This document shows, in pieces, positions 8,281-17,488 of a stretch of DNA of 45,896 nucleotides; the stretch's first letter is position 1, and every line of letters starts with the position of its first letter. The stretch lies in assembly GCA_905233935.1 (NCBI GenBank), contig CAJOFU010000006.1:2409-48304 (forward strand), in the 5' to 3' direction. Below the pieces are notes generated by a model. The model was not told where the DNA came from, searched no databases, and worked only from the letters and a program-made list of their open reading frames with translations. The position numbers and the translations under genes were made by a program. The DNA is from Paludibacteraceae bacterium (GTDB lineage Bacteria > Bacteroidota > Bacteroidia > Bacteroidales > Paludibacteraceae).

Positions 8281-9282
8281 TTAGAGTGCACCGAGGGCGA
8301 GGCAGATAAGGGCGAGGAAGATGCCGGACATGCAGAGGATTTTGCGCACCGGGTCGGGCTCTTTGAGGAAAAGAAGACCATAGGCAAAACCGATGATCGT
8401 GCCACCACGGCGGATAGTGCTGACAACGGCAATCATCGAATCGGGATAACTGAGAGCAAGCATATACACATTGTCGGAGATGACGAGGAAGACACTGATG
8501 AGTATAATGGGGAGTAATGACCGCTTCGATAATGGGAATATGGACCGCTTCGCTGAAGGAGTAAGGAGTAAAGACTTATTACATTTGCGGGCTCTAAGCT
8601 CTGACCTATTCATTATAAACCATGCAATGAGCATCATAAGGGCTTGGTAGAAGGTGTAATAAACCTGCACGGCGTTGTGGTCGAAACGGCGCATCAGGTA
8701 CTTGTCGTACAAACCGGAACAAGCACCGATGAGGATAGCGAGGACAAGGGAGATGTAATATTTGTTATTTGTGATTTGTGATTGGATATTTATGATTGAC
8801 GATTTATTACTGATTGACAACTGATTTTTGATGGATGATTTGCCTTTGAACGAGAAGACGAAGATGGTGATGATGGTGAGGAGGACACCAGCCCATTGCC
8901 AGGGATTGAGGTGCTCGTCGAAGATAAGCAGGGCACCGATGAGTGTCCAGATAGGACGAGTGGCTTGCATAGGGCTGACAACAGAGATAGGCAGGTGCTT
9001 GAGGGAGATAAACGCAAAGACCCAACTGCTGAGGACAATGGCGGATTTGAGGAGCGTGAACAGGTGCGCCTGAAGATCCATCTTGGGGACAAAGAACGGG
9101 GTGGCAAAAAGCAGCTCTGGACAAAGACGCGAGAGAATCAACGGGACAGACAGAATAAGCGAAGAGAAGATCACACTGAGGGTAAGGACATCAATGACAC
9201 GGTTGTCACGCAAGGCGATCTTCTTGCTGACGTCGTAAAAGCCCAGACAGAGCGCGGATATGAAGGCGAGGAGAGTCCACAT
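8281..9282 (-). CDS. EamA/DMT-family membrane transporter
   Basis: A 333-residue protein with about ten hydrophobic segments in two similar halves, the layout of the drug/metabolite transporter superfamily. The first half contains the SVVSPMQATRPIWTLIGALL segment and the second the AVVSTIRRGGTIIGFAYGLL segment, which are the paired EamA motifs. The substrate cannot be predicted. The central loop (around residues 148-174, SIKNQLSISNKSSIINIQSQ and onwards) is low-complexity and is encoded by the same type of ATTTATGATT/GATTTGTGATTG words found in nearby non-coding DNA. The gene is transcribed away from the polysaccharide locus from its own promoter at 9408-9377. Confidence 0.85.
   Translation of the reverse strand: MWTLLAFISALCLGFYDVSKKIALRDNRVIDVLTLSVIFSSLILSVPLILSRLCPELLFATPFFVPKMDLQAHLFTLLKSAIVLSSWVFAFISLKHLPISVVSPMQATRPIWTLIGALLIFDEHLNPWQWAGVLLTIITIFVFSFKGKSSIKNQLSISNKSSIINIQSQITNNKYYISLVLAILIGACSGLYDKYLMRRFDHNAVQVYYTFYQALMMLIAWFIMNRSELRARKCNKSLLLTPSAKRSIFPLSKRSLLPIILISVFLVISDNVYMLALSYPDSMIAVVSTIRRGGTIIGFAYGLLFLKEPDPVRKILCMSGIFLALICLALGAL
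8761..8840. repeat. Low-complexity TGATT-type repeat inside the EamA gene
   Basis: Words such as GATTTGTGATTGGATATTTA, GATTGACGATT and GATTGACAACTGATT recur here and match the style of the non-coding repeat at 9291-9351. It is translated as a polar linker between the two halves of the transporter. Confidence 0.6.
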
Positions 9283-9290
9283 GGGAGACT

Positions 9291-9351
9291 ATTTATGATT
9301 TCAAATTTATGATTTCAAATTTCAAAATTTATGATTGAAGATTGGTGATTT
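9291..9351. repeat. ATTTATGATTTCAA repeats in the divergent spacer
   Basis: ATTTATGATTTCAA occurs twice in a row, followed by TTTCAAAATTTATGATTGA and GATTGGTGATTTG. It lies in the 5' leader of the minus-strand transporter gene, downstream of its promoter. Confidence 0.75.
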
Positions 9352-9376
9352 GGGGTAAAAATTTGCAAAACGGGTG

Positions 9377-9408
9377 CAAAGATAGTGCAAAAAAATGATA
9401 TTTGCAAG
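9377..9408 (-). promoter_or_regulatory. Bacteroidota-type promoter for the EamA gene
   Basis: On the minus strand CTTG (9408-9405), a 20-nt spacer, then TATCTTTG (9384-9377). It is divergent from the + strand promoter whose upstream element begins at 9435. Confidence 0.6.
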
Positions 9409-9434
9409 TTTTGGTGTAAAAAAATGAAATAAAA

Positions 9435-9466
9435 TTTGCAAATGTCAAATATTTTTTGTAACTTTG
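9435..9466 (+). promoter_or_regulatory. Main promoter of the polysaccharide locus
   Basis: TTTG at 9435-9438, a 20-nt spacer, then TAACTTTG at 9459-9466. The spacer and flanks match the 7103-7134 promoter almost base for base. Transcription is expected to start near 9473. Confidence 0.75.
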
Positions 9467-9687
9467 CGCGCTTTTTGGCTGTTTGAGCGGGAGTGCGTGT
9501 GCGTACGAATGGATTGAGGTAGTTCACAGATTAAGCAGATTGAACAGATTACAATGAACCAGATCTGTTCACGAAATAATCGTTCGAACGGAGTGAGATA
9601 AGAATTAAGCGAATTAAACGAATAGCGATGGACATTTTATAGTTCACGAATTAAACGAATTGACGAAATATTAAAACACAAGATACA
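9467..9687 (+). other. Long untranslated leader with hairpins and short repeats
   Basis: About 215 nt separate the predicted start from the first gene, and no coding frame is supported. TGAACAGAT (9541-9549) pairs with ATCTGTTCA (9563-9571), and CGTTCGAACG (9581-9590) is a perfect palindrome. AGATTAAGCAGATTGAACAGATT and GAATTAAACGAATT words repeat. No UpxY/UpxZ-type antitermination genes and no invertible promoter repeats were seen. A regulatory role is possible but unproven. Confidence 0.4.
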
Positions 9688-10983
9688 ATGGAATTAAATA
9701 ATCGAGTTATTGCTGTGGTGGGATTAGGTTATGTGGGTCTGCCACTGGCAATCGAGTACGGAAAGAAATACCGTGTAATCGGTTTTGACATCTATGAGCC
9801 CCGTGTGGCTGAGTTGCAGGCTGGTAAAGATCACACCTTGGAAGCGGATCTTGTAGGCATGAAACAGGCTCGCGATCTGTATGAGGCAACGAAGACCGTG
9901 GGACTGACGCTGACGTCGGATGTGAACGAACTCAGAAAAGCGAACACGTACATCGTGACAGTGCCGACGCCGATTGACGAGTTCAACAACCCAGACCTGA
10001 CGCCGCTGATCAGCGCAAGCGAACTGATCGGCAAGACGCTGAACGAGGGCGATATCGTGATCTACGAATCAACCGTTTATCCGGGCTGCACGGAGGAAGA
10101 CTGCGTGCCGGTACTGGAGAAGTTCTCGGGGCTGAAGTTCAACAAGGACTTCTACTGCGGGTACTCGCCGGAGCGAATCAATCCGGGTGACAAGGTAAAC
10201 ACCTTGACGAAGATCAAGAAGATCACTTCGGGTTCGACGCCGGAGGTGGCTGATCTGGTGGATGCGCTGTACAACAGCATTCTGGAGAACGGCACACACA
10301 AAGCGCCGAACATGAAGGTGGCTGAGGCAGCGAAAGCTGTGGAGAACAGTCAGAGGGACGTGAACATATCGTTCATGAACGAGTTGGCGCTGATCTGCGA
10401 CCGCGTGGGCATCGACACGAACGACGTGATCGAGGCTGCCGGCACGAAGTGGAACTTCCTCAAGTACCGCCCGGGCTTGGTAGGCGGGCACTGCATATCC
10501 GTTGACCCGTACTACATGGCGCACAAGGCAAAGGCTCTGGGTTACGACCCGCAGGTGATCCTGTCAGGGCGCGCCGTGAACAACTCGATAGCGAACTTTA
10601 TCGCGCACAAGACGCTGAAACTGATGATCCAGAAAGACCACAAGATCAAGGACTCGAATGTGCTGATCTTAGGTGTGACATTCAAAGAGAACTGCCCCGA
10701 CTGCCGTAACACGAAGGTGGTGGATATAGCCACGGAGCTGGAGGATTTCGGTTGTCATGTGGACATCTACGACCCGTGGGCTTCACCCGCCGTGGTGAAA
10801 CATGAGTACGGCAAGGAGCTGATTGCCGCCGTTGACCCGAGCAAGAAGTACGAGGCTGTTGTGGCTTGCGTAAGCCATAACCAGTTCAAGACGTTTGACT
10901 TCGCCAAATACCGCAAAGAAGGCGCTGTGATCTTTGATGTGAAGGGATTCGTGGATCGCTCGCTGGTTGACGCAAGGTTGTAA
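9688..10983 (+). CDS. Nucleotide-sugar dehydrogenase, TviB/WbpO-like
   Basis: A 431-residue NAD-dependent enzyme that oxidises C6 of a UDP-hexose to a uronic acid in two steps. The N-terminal NAD fold starts with VVGLGYVGLPLA, the central domain contains YSPERINPGD and AAKAVENSQRDVN, and the catalytic Cys269 lies in GGHCISVDPYY. The AGTKWNFLKYRPGLVGGHCI segment is typical of the TviB/WbpO/CapL branch that acts on UDP-GlcNAc or UDP-GalNAc, so a HexNAcA product is more likely than glucuronate; this is inference. It is the first gene of the polysaccharide locus and is followed by a second dehydrogenase of another subfamily. No UDP-GalNAc 4-epimerase is visible in the window. Confidence 0.88.
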   Translation: MELNNRVIAVVGLGYVGLPLAIEYGKKYRVIGFDIYEPRVAELQAGKDHTLEADLVGMKQARDLYEATKTVGLTLTSDVNELRKANTYIVTVPTPIDEFNNPDLTPLISASELIGKTLNEGDIVIYESTVYPGCTEEDCVPVLEKFSGLKFNKDFYCGYSPERINPGDKVNTLTKIKKITSGSTPEVADLVDALYNSILENGTHKAPNMKVAEAAKAVENSQRDVNISFMNELALICDRVGIDTNDVIEAAGTKWNFLKYRPGLVGGHCISVDPYYMAHKAKALGYDPQVILSGRAVNNSIANFIAHKTLKLMIQKDHKIKDSNVLILGVTFKENCPDCRNTKVVDIATELEDFGCHVDIYDPWASPAVVKHEYGKELIAAVDPSKKYEAVVACVSHNQFKTFDFAKYRKEGAVIFDVKGFVDRSLVDARL

Positions 10984-10991
10984 GAAAACTT

Positions 10992-11067
10992 TGGCCATTA
11001 GCCATTAGCCATTGGCCGATGAAGAGCAAAAAGCCAAAAAAGAGCAAAAAGCCAAAAAACAAAAAAA
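10992..11067. repeat. Two short tandem repeats before ugd
   Basis: GCCATTA three times, then GAGCAAAAAGCCAAAAAA twice. This fills the spacer and would read as a lysine-rich N-terminal extension if translation began upstream; the conserved start lies after it. Confidence 0.75.
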
Positions 11068-11068
11068 C

Positions 11069-12370
11069 ATGAGAATTGCAGTAGCAGGCACAGGTTATGT
11101 GGGACTATCGATAGCGACGCTGTTGGCACAAAAGAACCACGTGACGGCAGTAGATATCGTACCGGAGAAGGTGGAAATGCTGAACAAAGGAATCTCGCCG
11201 ATACAGGACGAATATATCGAAAAGTACCTTACACGAATGAAGGGTTGTAAGAGTACGGAACCCACGGAACTCACGGAAAGAGCGAATGGATCGGATATAC
11301 CATTTCTGGATCTGACAGCGACGTTGGATGCGGAAGCGGCGTATAGGGATGCGGAGTTTGTGGTGATAGCCGCTCCGACGAACTATGACCCGCAAAAGAA
11401 CTACTTCGACACGTCGGCTGTGGAGGCAGTGATCAGACTGGTTATCCAGACAAACCCCGAAGCGATCATGGTAATCAAATCCACTGTGCCGGTAGGCTAT
11501 ACCGAACATATCCGCCAGAAGACAGGCAGCAAGAACATCTTGTTCTCGCCAGAGTTCCTCAGGGAGAGCAAAGCGCTATACGACAACCTCTATCCGTCAC
11601 GTATCATTGTGGGCACGGATATGGATGACGAGCGGCTGGTGAACGCTGCGCATCAGTTTGCGGCGCTGCTGCAAGAGGGCGCATTGAAGCCGGAGATTGA
11701 CACGCTGTTCATGGGCTTTACGGAAGCCGAGGCGGTCAAACTCTTCGCCAACACCTATCTGGCACTGCGGGTAAGTTACTTTAACGAACTCGACACCTAC
11801 GCCGAGATGAAAGGTCTGGACACACAGAAGATCATCGAGGGCGTGTGTCTGGATCCCAGAATCGGTACGCAGTACAACAACCCGTCGTTCGGATACGGCG
11901 GATACTGTCTGCCGAAGGACACCAAGCAACTGTTAGCGAACTACCAAGACGTGCCGGAGAACCTGATCGGGGCTATAGTGGAGAGCAACCGGACGAGGAA
12001 AGACTTTATCGCAGACCGTGTGCTGGCTAAAGCCGGGTACTACGACTACTACCACCGAGGTGATTATGATGCGCAGCAAGAGAAGAGTTGCGTGATAGGA
12101 GTCTATCGGCTGACAATGAAGTCGAACTCGGATAACTTCCGCCAGTCGAGCATCCAAGGCGTGATGAAACGCATCAAGGCGAAAGGTGCGACGGTGATCA
12201 TCTACGAGCCGACGCTGGAGAACGGTTCGACGTTCTTCGGGAGCAAGGTGGTGAATGACCTGACGGAGTTCAAGCAGCAGAGTCAGGCGATCATTGCGAA
12301 CCGATATGACGTTTGTCTGGATGATGTGAAGGAGAAAGTTTATACCCGAGATATTTTCAAGAGGGATTAG
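11069..12370 (+). CDS. ugd: UDP-glucose 6-dehydrogenase
   Basis: A 433-residue enzyme that converts UDP-glucose to UDP-glucuronate. It follows the short Ugd type closely: [62 protein letters not shown], and catalytic Cys280 in [16 protein letters not shown] 11069 is chosen because it gives exactly the family N-terminus; upstream in-frame sequence is repeat-derived. Two insertions set it apart. One of about 20 residues near 55-75 ([17 protein letters not shown]) is encoded by an ACGGAACCCACGGAACTCAC repeat. The other, [14 protein letters not shown], precedes CVIGVYRL. Neither disturbs a recognised catalytic residue. It forms a tandem with the preceding dehydrogenase, so the locus supplies two kinds of uronate donor. 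Confidence 0.92.
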   Translation: MRIAVAGTGYVGLSIATLLAQKNHVTAVDIVPEKVEMLNKGISPIQDEYIEKYLTRMKGCKSTEPTELTERANGSDIPFLDLTATLDAEAAYRDAEFVVIAAPTNYDPQKNYFDTSAVEAVIRLVIQTNPEAIMVIKSTVPVGYTEHIRQKTGSKNILFSPEFLRESKALYDNLYPSRIIVGTDMDDERLVNAAHQFAALLQEGALKPEIDTLFMGFTEAEAVKLFANTYLALRVSYFNELDTYAEMKGLDTQKIIEGVCLDPRIGTQYNNPSFGYGGYCLPKDTKQLLANYQDVPENLIGAIVESNRTRKDFIADRVLAKAGYYDYYHRGDYDAQQEKSCVIGVYRLTMKSNSDNFRQSSIQGVMKRIKAKGATVIIYEPTLENGSTFFGSKVVNDLTEFKQQSQAIIANRYDVCLDDVKEKVYTRDIFKRD

Positions 12371-12414
12371 AGAAGTGAAGGAGTAAAAGAGTGAAAGAGT
12401 GAAGGAATGAAAAA
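12371..12414. repeat. AGTGAAGGAGTGAAAG short repeat
   Basis: Variants of AGAGTGAAGGA follow each other in the 55-nt spacer between ugd and the SLBB export gene. Confidence 0.65.
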
Positions 12415-12425
12415 TTAACGAAATA

Positions 12426-14858
12426 ATGATGAAAATACGAACAACACTACTATTGATGCTGCTCTTGCCGATGATGCAAGTGATGGCACTCACAGACCAG
12501 GAAGTGCTGCAAAGTGCTTTGACAATGCACAACCAAGGCTTGACGGAAAAGGAGATTGCGAAGAAACTACTCAGTGACGGTGCAACCATGGAACAGATCC
12601 AACAGATCAGTTACAAGGTGAAGGCTGCGCAGCAATCCCGCCAGAACAGCACGAACAACGCACAACAGCAGGGTAACACGAACACTCAGCGCAAGAACAA
12701 CGGTGAGCAATTCCCAGATATGACGGCTGACGAGTTGCAAGCACAACGGCTGCTGGAGGAGGCATTCACCTTAGATCAAGCAAAACTGGAAGACCTGAAT
12801 AAGCCAAAGGTGTTCGGACATGATATGTTCCGCGTGCCTGATGCACAGTTTATGCCGCTGAGGAATATGCCTACGCCGAAGAACTACAAGCTCGGTGCAG
12901 GTGACGAGGTGATCATAGACATCTACGGTGCGGGGCAGTTGAATGTACGCAGCGAGATCAGTCCAGACGGAACAGTTACGATAGACGGTTATGGTCCTAT
13001 TCATCTGGCGGGATTGACTATACTTGAGGCAACGAAGCGACTGAAAAACACTATCGGTCAGCGCTTCCAAGGCAGTCAGATCATGCTCAGTCTGGGTCAG
13101 ACACGTTCGATCACGGTGAACGTGATGGGCGAAGTGACTATACCGGGTACGTACCAGGTGTCTTCGTTTGCCACGGCGATGGTAGCACTGTATGTAGCCG
13201 GTGGTGTGACGGACAAAGGTACACTGCGTTCGATACGCGTGTTCCGCCAGAACCAGCTGCTGAGCGAAATTGACTTGTACGGATTCCTGATGGACGGTCA
13301 GATGGAAGGCGATGTGCGTTTGGAGGACGGCGACGTAGTGATTGTGAACACGTACAATGCTTTGGCAAGTATTGACGGCAAGGTGAAACGTCCGATGTAC
13401 TACGAGATGAAACCCGACGAGACGCTGGACAGGCTGATGTATTTCGCGGGCGGATTCAGCGGCGAGGCTTATACCGATGCCGTGCGTGTGATGCGCTGCA
13501 ACAACGGTGCACTATCCGTTCACACGGTCAAGAATGCGGACTTCAGTTCGTTCCGTCTGATGGACGGCGACTCGATTGAGGTAGCCGCTATTCTGCCGCG
13601 ACTGAAAAACACCGTAGAGATACAGGGAGCTGTGTTCCGCCCGGGATACTACGGTTTGGATGAGAACGTAAAAACGATCCGCAGCCTTGTAGAAGCAGCC
13701 GATGGTCCGAGCGAGGATGCCTCGACCACCCGTGCGGTGCTGTACAGAATGCAGCTTGACCGTACGTACATGGCATTGGCCGTTGACCTGAAAGGCATAT
13801 TGGACGGCACGACGGAGGATGTGGAACTCAAGAACGAAGACCAGTTGTTCATCCCCTCGCGCAAGAACGAGTTGGAGAACCTGACGGTGGTTATTCACGG
13901 TGAGGTGTATCAGCCGGATACGTTCGTCTATGCATCGAACGAGAGCGTGGAGGATCTGATTCTCCGCGCCGGAGGTTTGACTGAGAGAGCATCGGTGAGC
14001 AAGGTGGATATAGCGCGCCGTGTCATTGACCGTAAAGCGACGGAGGAAGCGCAGGTCAAGATCAAGTTGTTCACCGTAGAGTTGAACGACAGTCTGGGGC
14101 TGAACGAGCACGGGTTTATTCTTGAGCCGTTTGACGAGGTGTTTGTCCGCAGAAGTCCGGCGTTTGGCGAGCGTATCATTGTGCGCGTACAAGGCGAGGT
14201 GCTGTTTGAGGGAACATACACGATGCAGACAGAGGATGACCGCTTGACGGATCTGGTGTTGCGTGCCGGCGGATTGACGAGTCACGCCTTCAAGGGCGGC
14301 GCACGACTGCAGCGTACGATCACACCGGAGGAGCGACTACGCAGAAACCAGTTGTTGAAAATCAACCGTGCGGCATCGACACGTGACAGTGTGAACTTGG
14401 ACAAACTCGATCTTGGCGACACGTATTGGGTAGGTATAGACCTTGAGGAAGCACTGAAAAACCCTGGCGGTGACGAAGACATTACGCTCCGCGGCGGTGA
14501 TGTGCTGATTATACCGACCATCAACAACACGGTGAAGATCAACGGCGAGTTGCTGTATCCGAACACCGTAAGCTTTGTAGGCGGCAAACGCGCCAAATAC
14601 TATATTGATCAAGCCGGCGGATTCAGTAACCAAGCCAAGCGAGGAAAGACCTATATCATCTATGCGAACGGTAAGATTCACCCTGCACGTGGCGGCAAAG
14701 TTATGCCTGCGTGCGAGATTGTTGTGCCGAGTAAGCCCGAGCGAGCTCCGACCAGTGCAACGCAATGGGTTAGTATAGCCTCAGCCAGTGCATCGGCAGC
14801 GAGTGTAGCCGCAACCGTGACAACGCTGATTATTAATGTGACCAAAAACAACAAGTAA
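12426..14858 (+). CDS. SLBB-domain polysaccharide export protein (outer membrane, Wza-like)
   Basis: An 810-residue export protein with a signal peptide (KIRTTLLLMLLLPMMQVMA). A charged Q/N-rich segment (about 60-100) precedes the polysaccharide export domain (YKLGAGDEVIIDIYGAGQLN to LAGLTILEATKRL, about 155-210). Repeated SLBB-type domains follow, recognisable by VEIQGAVFRPGYYGL, VVIHGEVYQPDTFVY, VRVQGEVLFEGTYTM and VKINGELLYPNTVSF. A final hydrophobic stretch lies near the C-terminus. It is about twice the size of E. coli Wza, which is usual for Bacteroidota. It probably forms the outer-membrane or periplasmic channel with the Wzz-type protein that starts 9 nt later. ATG 12426 and ATG 12429 are both possible starts. 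Confidence 0.88.
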   Translation: MMKIRTTLLLMLLLPMMQVMALTDQEVLQSALTMHNQGLTEKEIAKKLLSDGATMEQIQQISYKVKAAQQSRQNSTNNAQQQGNTNTQRKNNGEQFPDMTADELQAQRLLEEAFTLDQAKLEDLNKPKVFGHDMFRVPDAQFMPLRNMPTPKNYKLGAGDEVIIDIYGAGQLNVRSEISPDGTVTIDGYGPIHLAGLTILEATKRLKNTIGQRFQGSQIMLSLGQTRSITVNVMGEVTIPGTYQVSSFATAMVALYVAGGVTDKGTLRSIRVFRQNQLLSEIDLYGFLMDGQMEGDVRLEDGDVVIVNTYNALASIDGKVKRPMYYEMKPDETLDRLMYFAGGFSGEAYTDAVRVMRCNNGALSVHTVKNADFSSFRLMDGDSIEVAAILPRLKNTVEIQGAVFRPGYYGLDENVKTIRSLVEAADGPSEDASTTRAVLYRMQLDRTYMALAVDLKGILDGTTEDVELKNEDQLFIPSRKNELENLTVVIHGEVYQPDTFVYASNESVEDLILRAGGLTERASVSKVDIARRVIDRKATEEAQVKIKLFTVELNDSLGLNEHGFILEPFDEVFVRRSPAFGERIIVRVQGEVLFEGTYTMQTEDDRLTDLVLRAGGLTSHAFKGGARLQRTITPEERLRRNQLLKINRAASTRDSVNLDKLDLGDTYWVGIDLEEALKNPGGDEDITLRGGDVLIIPTINNTVKINGELLYPNTVSFVGGKRAKYYIDQAGGFSNQAKRGKTYIIYANGKIHPARGGKVMPACEIVVPSKPERAPTSATQWVSIASASASAASVAATVTTLIINVTKNNK

Positions 14859-14867
14859 ATAAGACAC

Positions 14868-15968
14868 ATGGAAACAAACATCCAGACAGAAAACATACAG
14901 GAAGAGCAGGCTCAGAAGAATCCGATAATGGACATCCTGAACACGCTATGGCAGCGTCGGAAGGTATTCTACTGGCTATGGCCGATAACGTTTGTGTTGT
15001 CAGCCGCCTTGATCCTATGCGTACCGCGGTACTATACGGTTGAGGTGGTGCTGGCTCCTGAGTCGCAGTCAGCCGGCGGATCGGGTTCGTTGCAGGCATT
15101 GGCTTCGTCGTTCGGCTTTGACAGCCGCAGCATGACAGGAGGCGATGCGTTGTACCCGCTGATTTACCCCGAGATTGTGAAGTCGCCGAACTTCCTGATC
15201 TCACTGTTCGAGATACCTGTAACAACCGCCGAAGATGATTTTTCCGGCACGTTCTACAAGTACCTGCTCAAGAAGAACAAGAGTGCATTCTGGAAACGCT
15301 GGAAGGGTAAGATTCGCGCGCTGATCTCCCCGACAGAGGAAGCCCCGAAGATCAAGCGAGAAGGCGTAGATGGCGTGGATGTATTCGTCATGGATAAATG
15401 GCAGTGGTACGCCGTAGAACTGATGCGCAAGAACATCAAGTGCTCGATAGACAAAAAGACCGAGGTTATCACCCTGTCTATCACAACTCAGGACAAACTG
15501 GTCAGCGCCACTATGGCGGACTCGGTATGCGTAGCCTTGCAGAACTTTATCACCGAATACCGCACCGCCAAGAACCGCACCGACTTGAGGTTCTACGAGC
15601 AAGTGATGCGTGATTCGTATCAAGAGTACCAAGAGGCTTGCGACCGGTATATCCGTTATGCCGACGGACACCGCAACACGAATCTGGAGCAATACCGTAT
15701 AGAGGCGCAGAATCTGGAAACGGAGATGGATCTGAAGCGTTCGGCTTTCACGTCGTTCCAGAAGCAGTTCTTGACAACACAGGCGCGTCTTCAGGAGAAC
15801 ACGCCGGTGTTCACAGTATTGCAATCCGCTTCCGTGCCATTGAAGGCCACCGGCCCGCGCAGAGTGTTGTTTGTGATAGCCATGTTGATTTTCATCACGG
15901 GTATAGCCTGCTGCTGGCTGTGCAAAGACCAGCTGATGGCTCTACTGATGTCTAAGGAGGACGAATGA
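14868..15968 (+). CDS. wzz: Wzz-type chain-length determinant / polysaccharide co-polymerase
   Basis: A 366-residue inner-membrane protein with one membrane segment near the N-terminus (VFYWLWPITFVLSAALILCV, about 37-60) and one near the C-terminus (VLFVIAMLIFITGIACCWLC). A periplasmic domain in between contains a helical region (about 240-310) ending in the PVFTVLQSASVPLKATGPRR segment, the proline-rich signature before the second membrane helix. No cytoplasmic tyrosine-kinase domain follows, so regulation by BY-kinase autophosphorylation is not encoded here. It controls polymer length together with Wzy. The stop overlaps the next start (ATGA). Confidence 0.85.
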   Translation: METNIQTENIQEEQAQKNPIMDILNTLWQRRKVFYWLWPITFVLSAALILCVPRYYTVEVVLAPESQSAGGSGSLQALASSFGFDSRSMTGGDALYPLIYPEIVKSPNFLISLFEIPVTTAEDDFSGTFYKYLLKKNKSAFWKRWKGKIRALISPTEEAPKIKREGVDGVDVFVMDKWQWYAVELMRKNIKCSIDKKTEVITLSITTQDKLVSATMADSVCVALQNFITEYRTAKNRTDLRFYEQVMRDSYQEYQEACDRYIRYADGHRNTNLEQYRIEAQNLETEMDLKRSAFTSFQKQFLTTQARLQENTPVFTVLQSASVPLKATGPRRVLFVIAMLIFITGIACCWLCKDQLMALLMSKEDE

Positions 15969-17488
15969 CCTCACAACAGCGCATATTGGTAAACACCGCA
16001 GCCCAGTACACACGAACTATTATCAACGTGTGTCTGTCGCTGTACTCCACCCGATTGATTCTGGCTGCATTGGGTCAGACGGATTATGGCATCTACAGTG
16101 TTGTCGCCGGAGTTGTGGCTATGCTGTCGTTCATCACCAACGCTCTGGTGAGCACGACGCAGCGATACCTGTCGTTCAACCACGGACGAGGTGACAAACA
16201 GAAGGTGTATCAGGTGTTTGGCAACAGTGTGCTGCTGCATGTGATGATCGGTTTGGGGCTGTTTGTGCTGTTAAGCGCACTGGCGCATCCTATTATATAC
16301 TCCTTCCTGAACATTGAGCCTGTCCGTCAAAACGCAGCCTTGGCGGTGTATTTCGCCGCAGTGATTATGCTGCAACTGACCTTCCTGACCGCTCCGTTCC
16401 GGGCGCTGTACATAGCGAGGGAGAATATTGTATATATATCCATTATTGACGTGCTGGACGGTGTGTTCCGATTGTTGATTGCCATCTTCCTGACATTCAT
16501 TGTTTCGTACGACAAACTTATACTTTACGCCGTACTACTATTGGGCATATCGGTGTTTAATCTGATTGCGTTTTCAGTGTTTGCTCTCAGACATTTTGAG
16601 GAGTGCCACATCCCTCGCTGGAAAGAATGGGACGGGCAGTACATCAAGAATCTGAGCAGTTATGCAGGTTGGACGGTTTATTCGACGGGTTGCATCATAG
16701 CGCGCACCCAAGGTATCGCCATTATCATCAACCGTGCCTTCGGCAGCGCTGTCAATGCCGCCTACGGAGTTGCACAACAGGTTACCGGTGCGGTGCATTT
16801 TGTAGCGGTATCCATATCGAATGCCATGAGCCCGCAGATCATGAAAGCGGAGGGTGCAGGTGACAGAAAACGGATGTTAGCATTGTCAGAAGCTTTGAGC
16901 AAATATGCCACGCTGATGATGGCGATAGTGGTTATTCCTTTGGTATTTGAGATGCAGGGAGCACTGGAGTTCTGGCTGAAGGACGTACCGGACTATGCGG
17001 TTATGTTCTGCCGGTATGTGCTGATTGCCTCCGTTTGCGACCAGCTGACGATCGGTTTGGGCACTGCCAATCAGGCTATAGGACGAATACGCAACTACTC
17101 GCTGACCGTGAACACGATCAAAGTTCTGACCCTTCCGGCAGCGTGGGCATGCCTGCAATTCGGATTGCCGGTCGATTCGGTGATGTGGTGTTACGTAAGT
17201 ATCGAGATTATATGCGCCGCGACGCGCTTGCCATTCCTGAAAGTAACTGCGGGGCTGGATATATGGCACTTCGTACGGAACGTGATACTACGATCGATCT
17301 TCCCTATATGCGCCATAACACTGAGTTGTTACGCTACGACGCGCTTGGAGAATCTGCCCTATCGCTTCATATTGACGCTGAATGTAAGCGCTATTGTCGG
17401 TGCGGCTACCATTTGGCTGACGGCATTGCAGCCCAATGAGAAGAACATATTGAGAAATATATTATTAAGCAAACTGAAAAAGAAATGA
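15965..17488 (+). CDS. wzx: Wzx-type oligosaccharide flippase
   Basis: A 507-residue protein with about 12-14 hydrophobic segments throughout, of the polysaccharide-biosynthesis/MATE-like transporter group. The N-terminal segment NTAAQYTRTIINVCLSLYST and the TDYGIYSVVAG motif are characteristic of this flippase family in Bacteroidota. It is expected to translocate undecaprenyl-diphosphate-linked repeat units across the inner membrane. Its start overlaps the wzz stop by 4 nt and its stop overlaps the next start by 4 nt, so translation is probably coupled. Confidence 0.87.
   Translation: MTSQQRILVNTAAQYTRTIINVCLSLYSTRLILAALGQTDYGIYSVVAGVVAMLSFITNALVSTTQRYLSFNHGRGDKQKVYQVFGNSVLLHVMIGLGLFVLLSALAHPIIYSFLNIEPVRQNAALAVYFAAVIMLQLTFLTAPFRALYIARENIVYISIIDVLDGVFRLLIAIFLTFIVSYDKLILYAVLLLGISVFNLIAFSVFALRHFEECHIPRWKEWDGQYIKNLSSYAGWTVYSTGCIIARTQGIAIIINRAFGSAVNAAYGVAQQVTGAVHFVAVSISNAMSPQIMKAEGAGDRKRMLALSEALSKYATLMMAIVVIPLVFEMQGALEFWLKDVPDYAVMFCRYVLIASVCDQLTIGLGTANQAIGRIRNYSLTVNTIKVLTLPAAWACLQFGLPVDSVMWCYVSIEIICAATRLPFLKVTAGLDIWHFVRNVILRSIFPICAITLSCYATTRLENLPYRFILTLNVSAIVGAATIWLTALQPNEKNILRNILLSKLKKK

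Noticed and set aside
9283..9687. Invertible capsule promoter as in Bacteroides phase variation
   Set aside because: No pair of inverted repeats flanks the promoter and no recombinase gene is seen; the region is explained by two fixed divergent promoters and short repeats.
11012..11068. Lysine-rich N-terminal extension of Ugd
   Set aside because: It is a translated DNA repeat; the family start falls precisely at ATG 11069.
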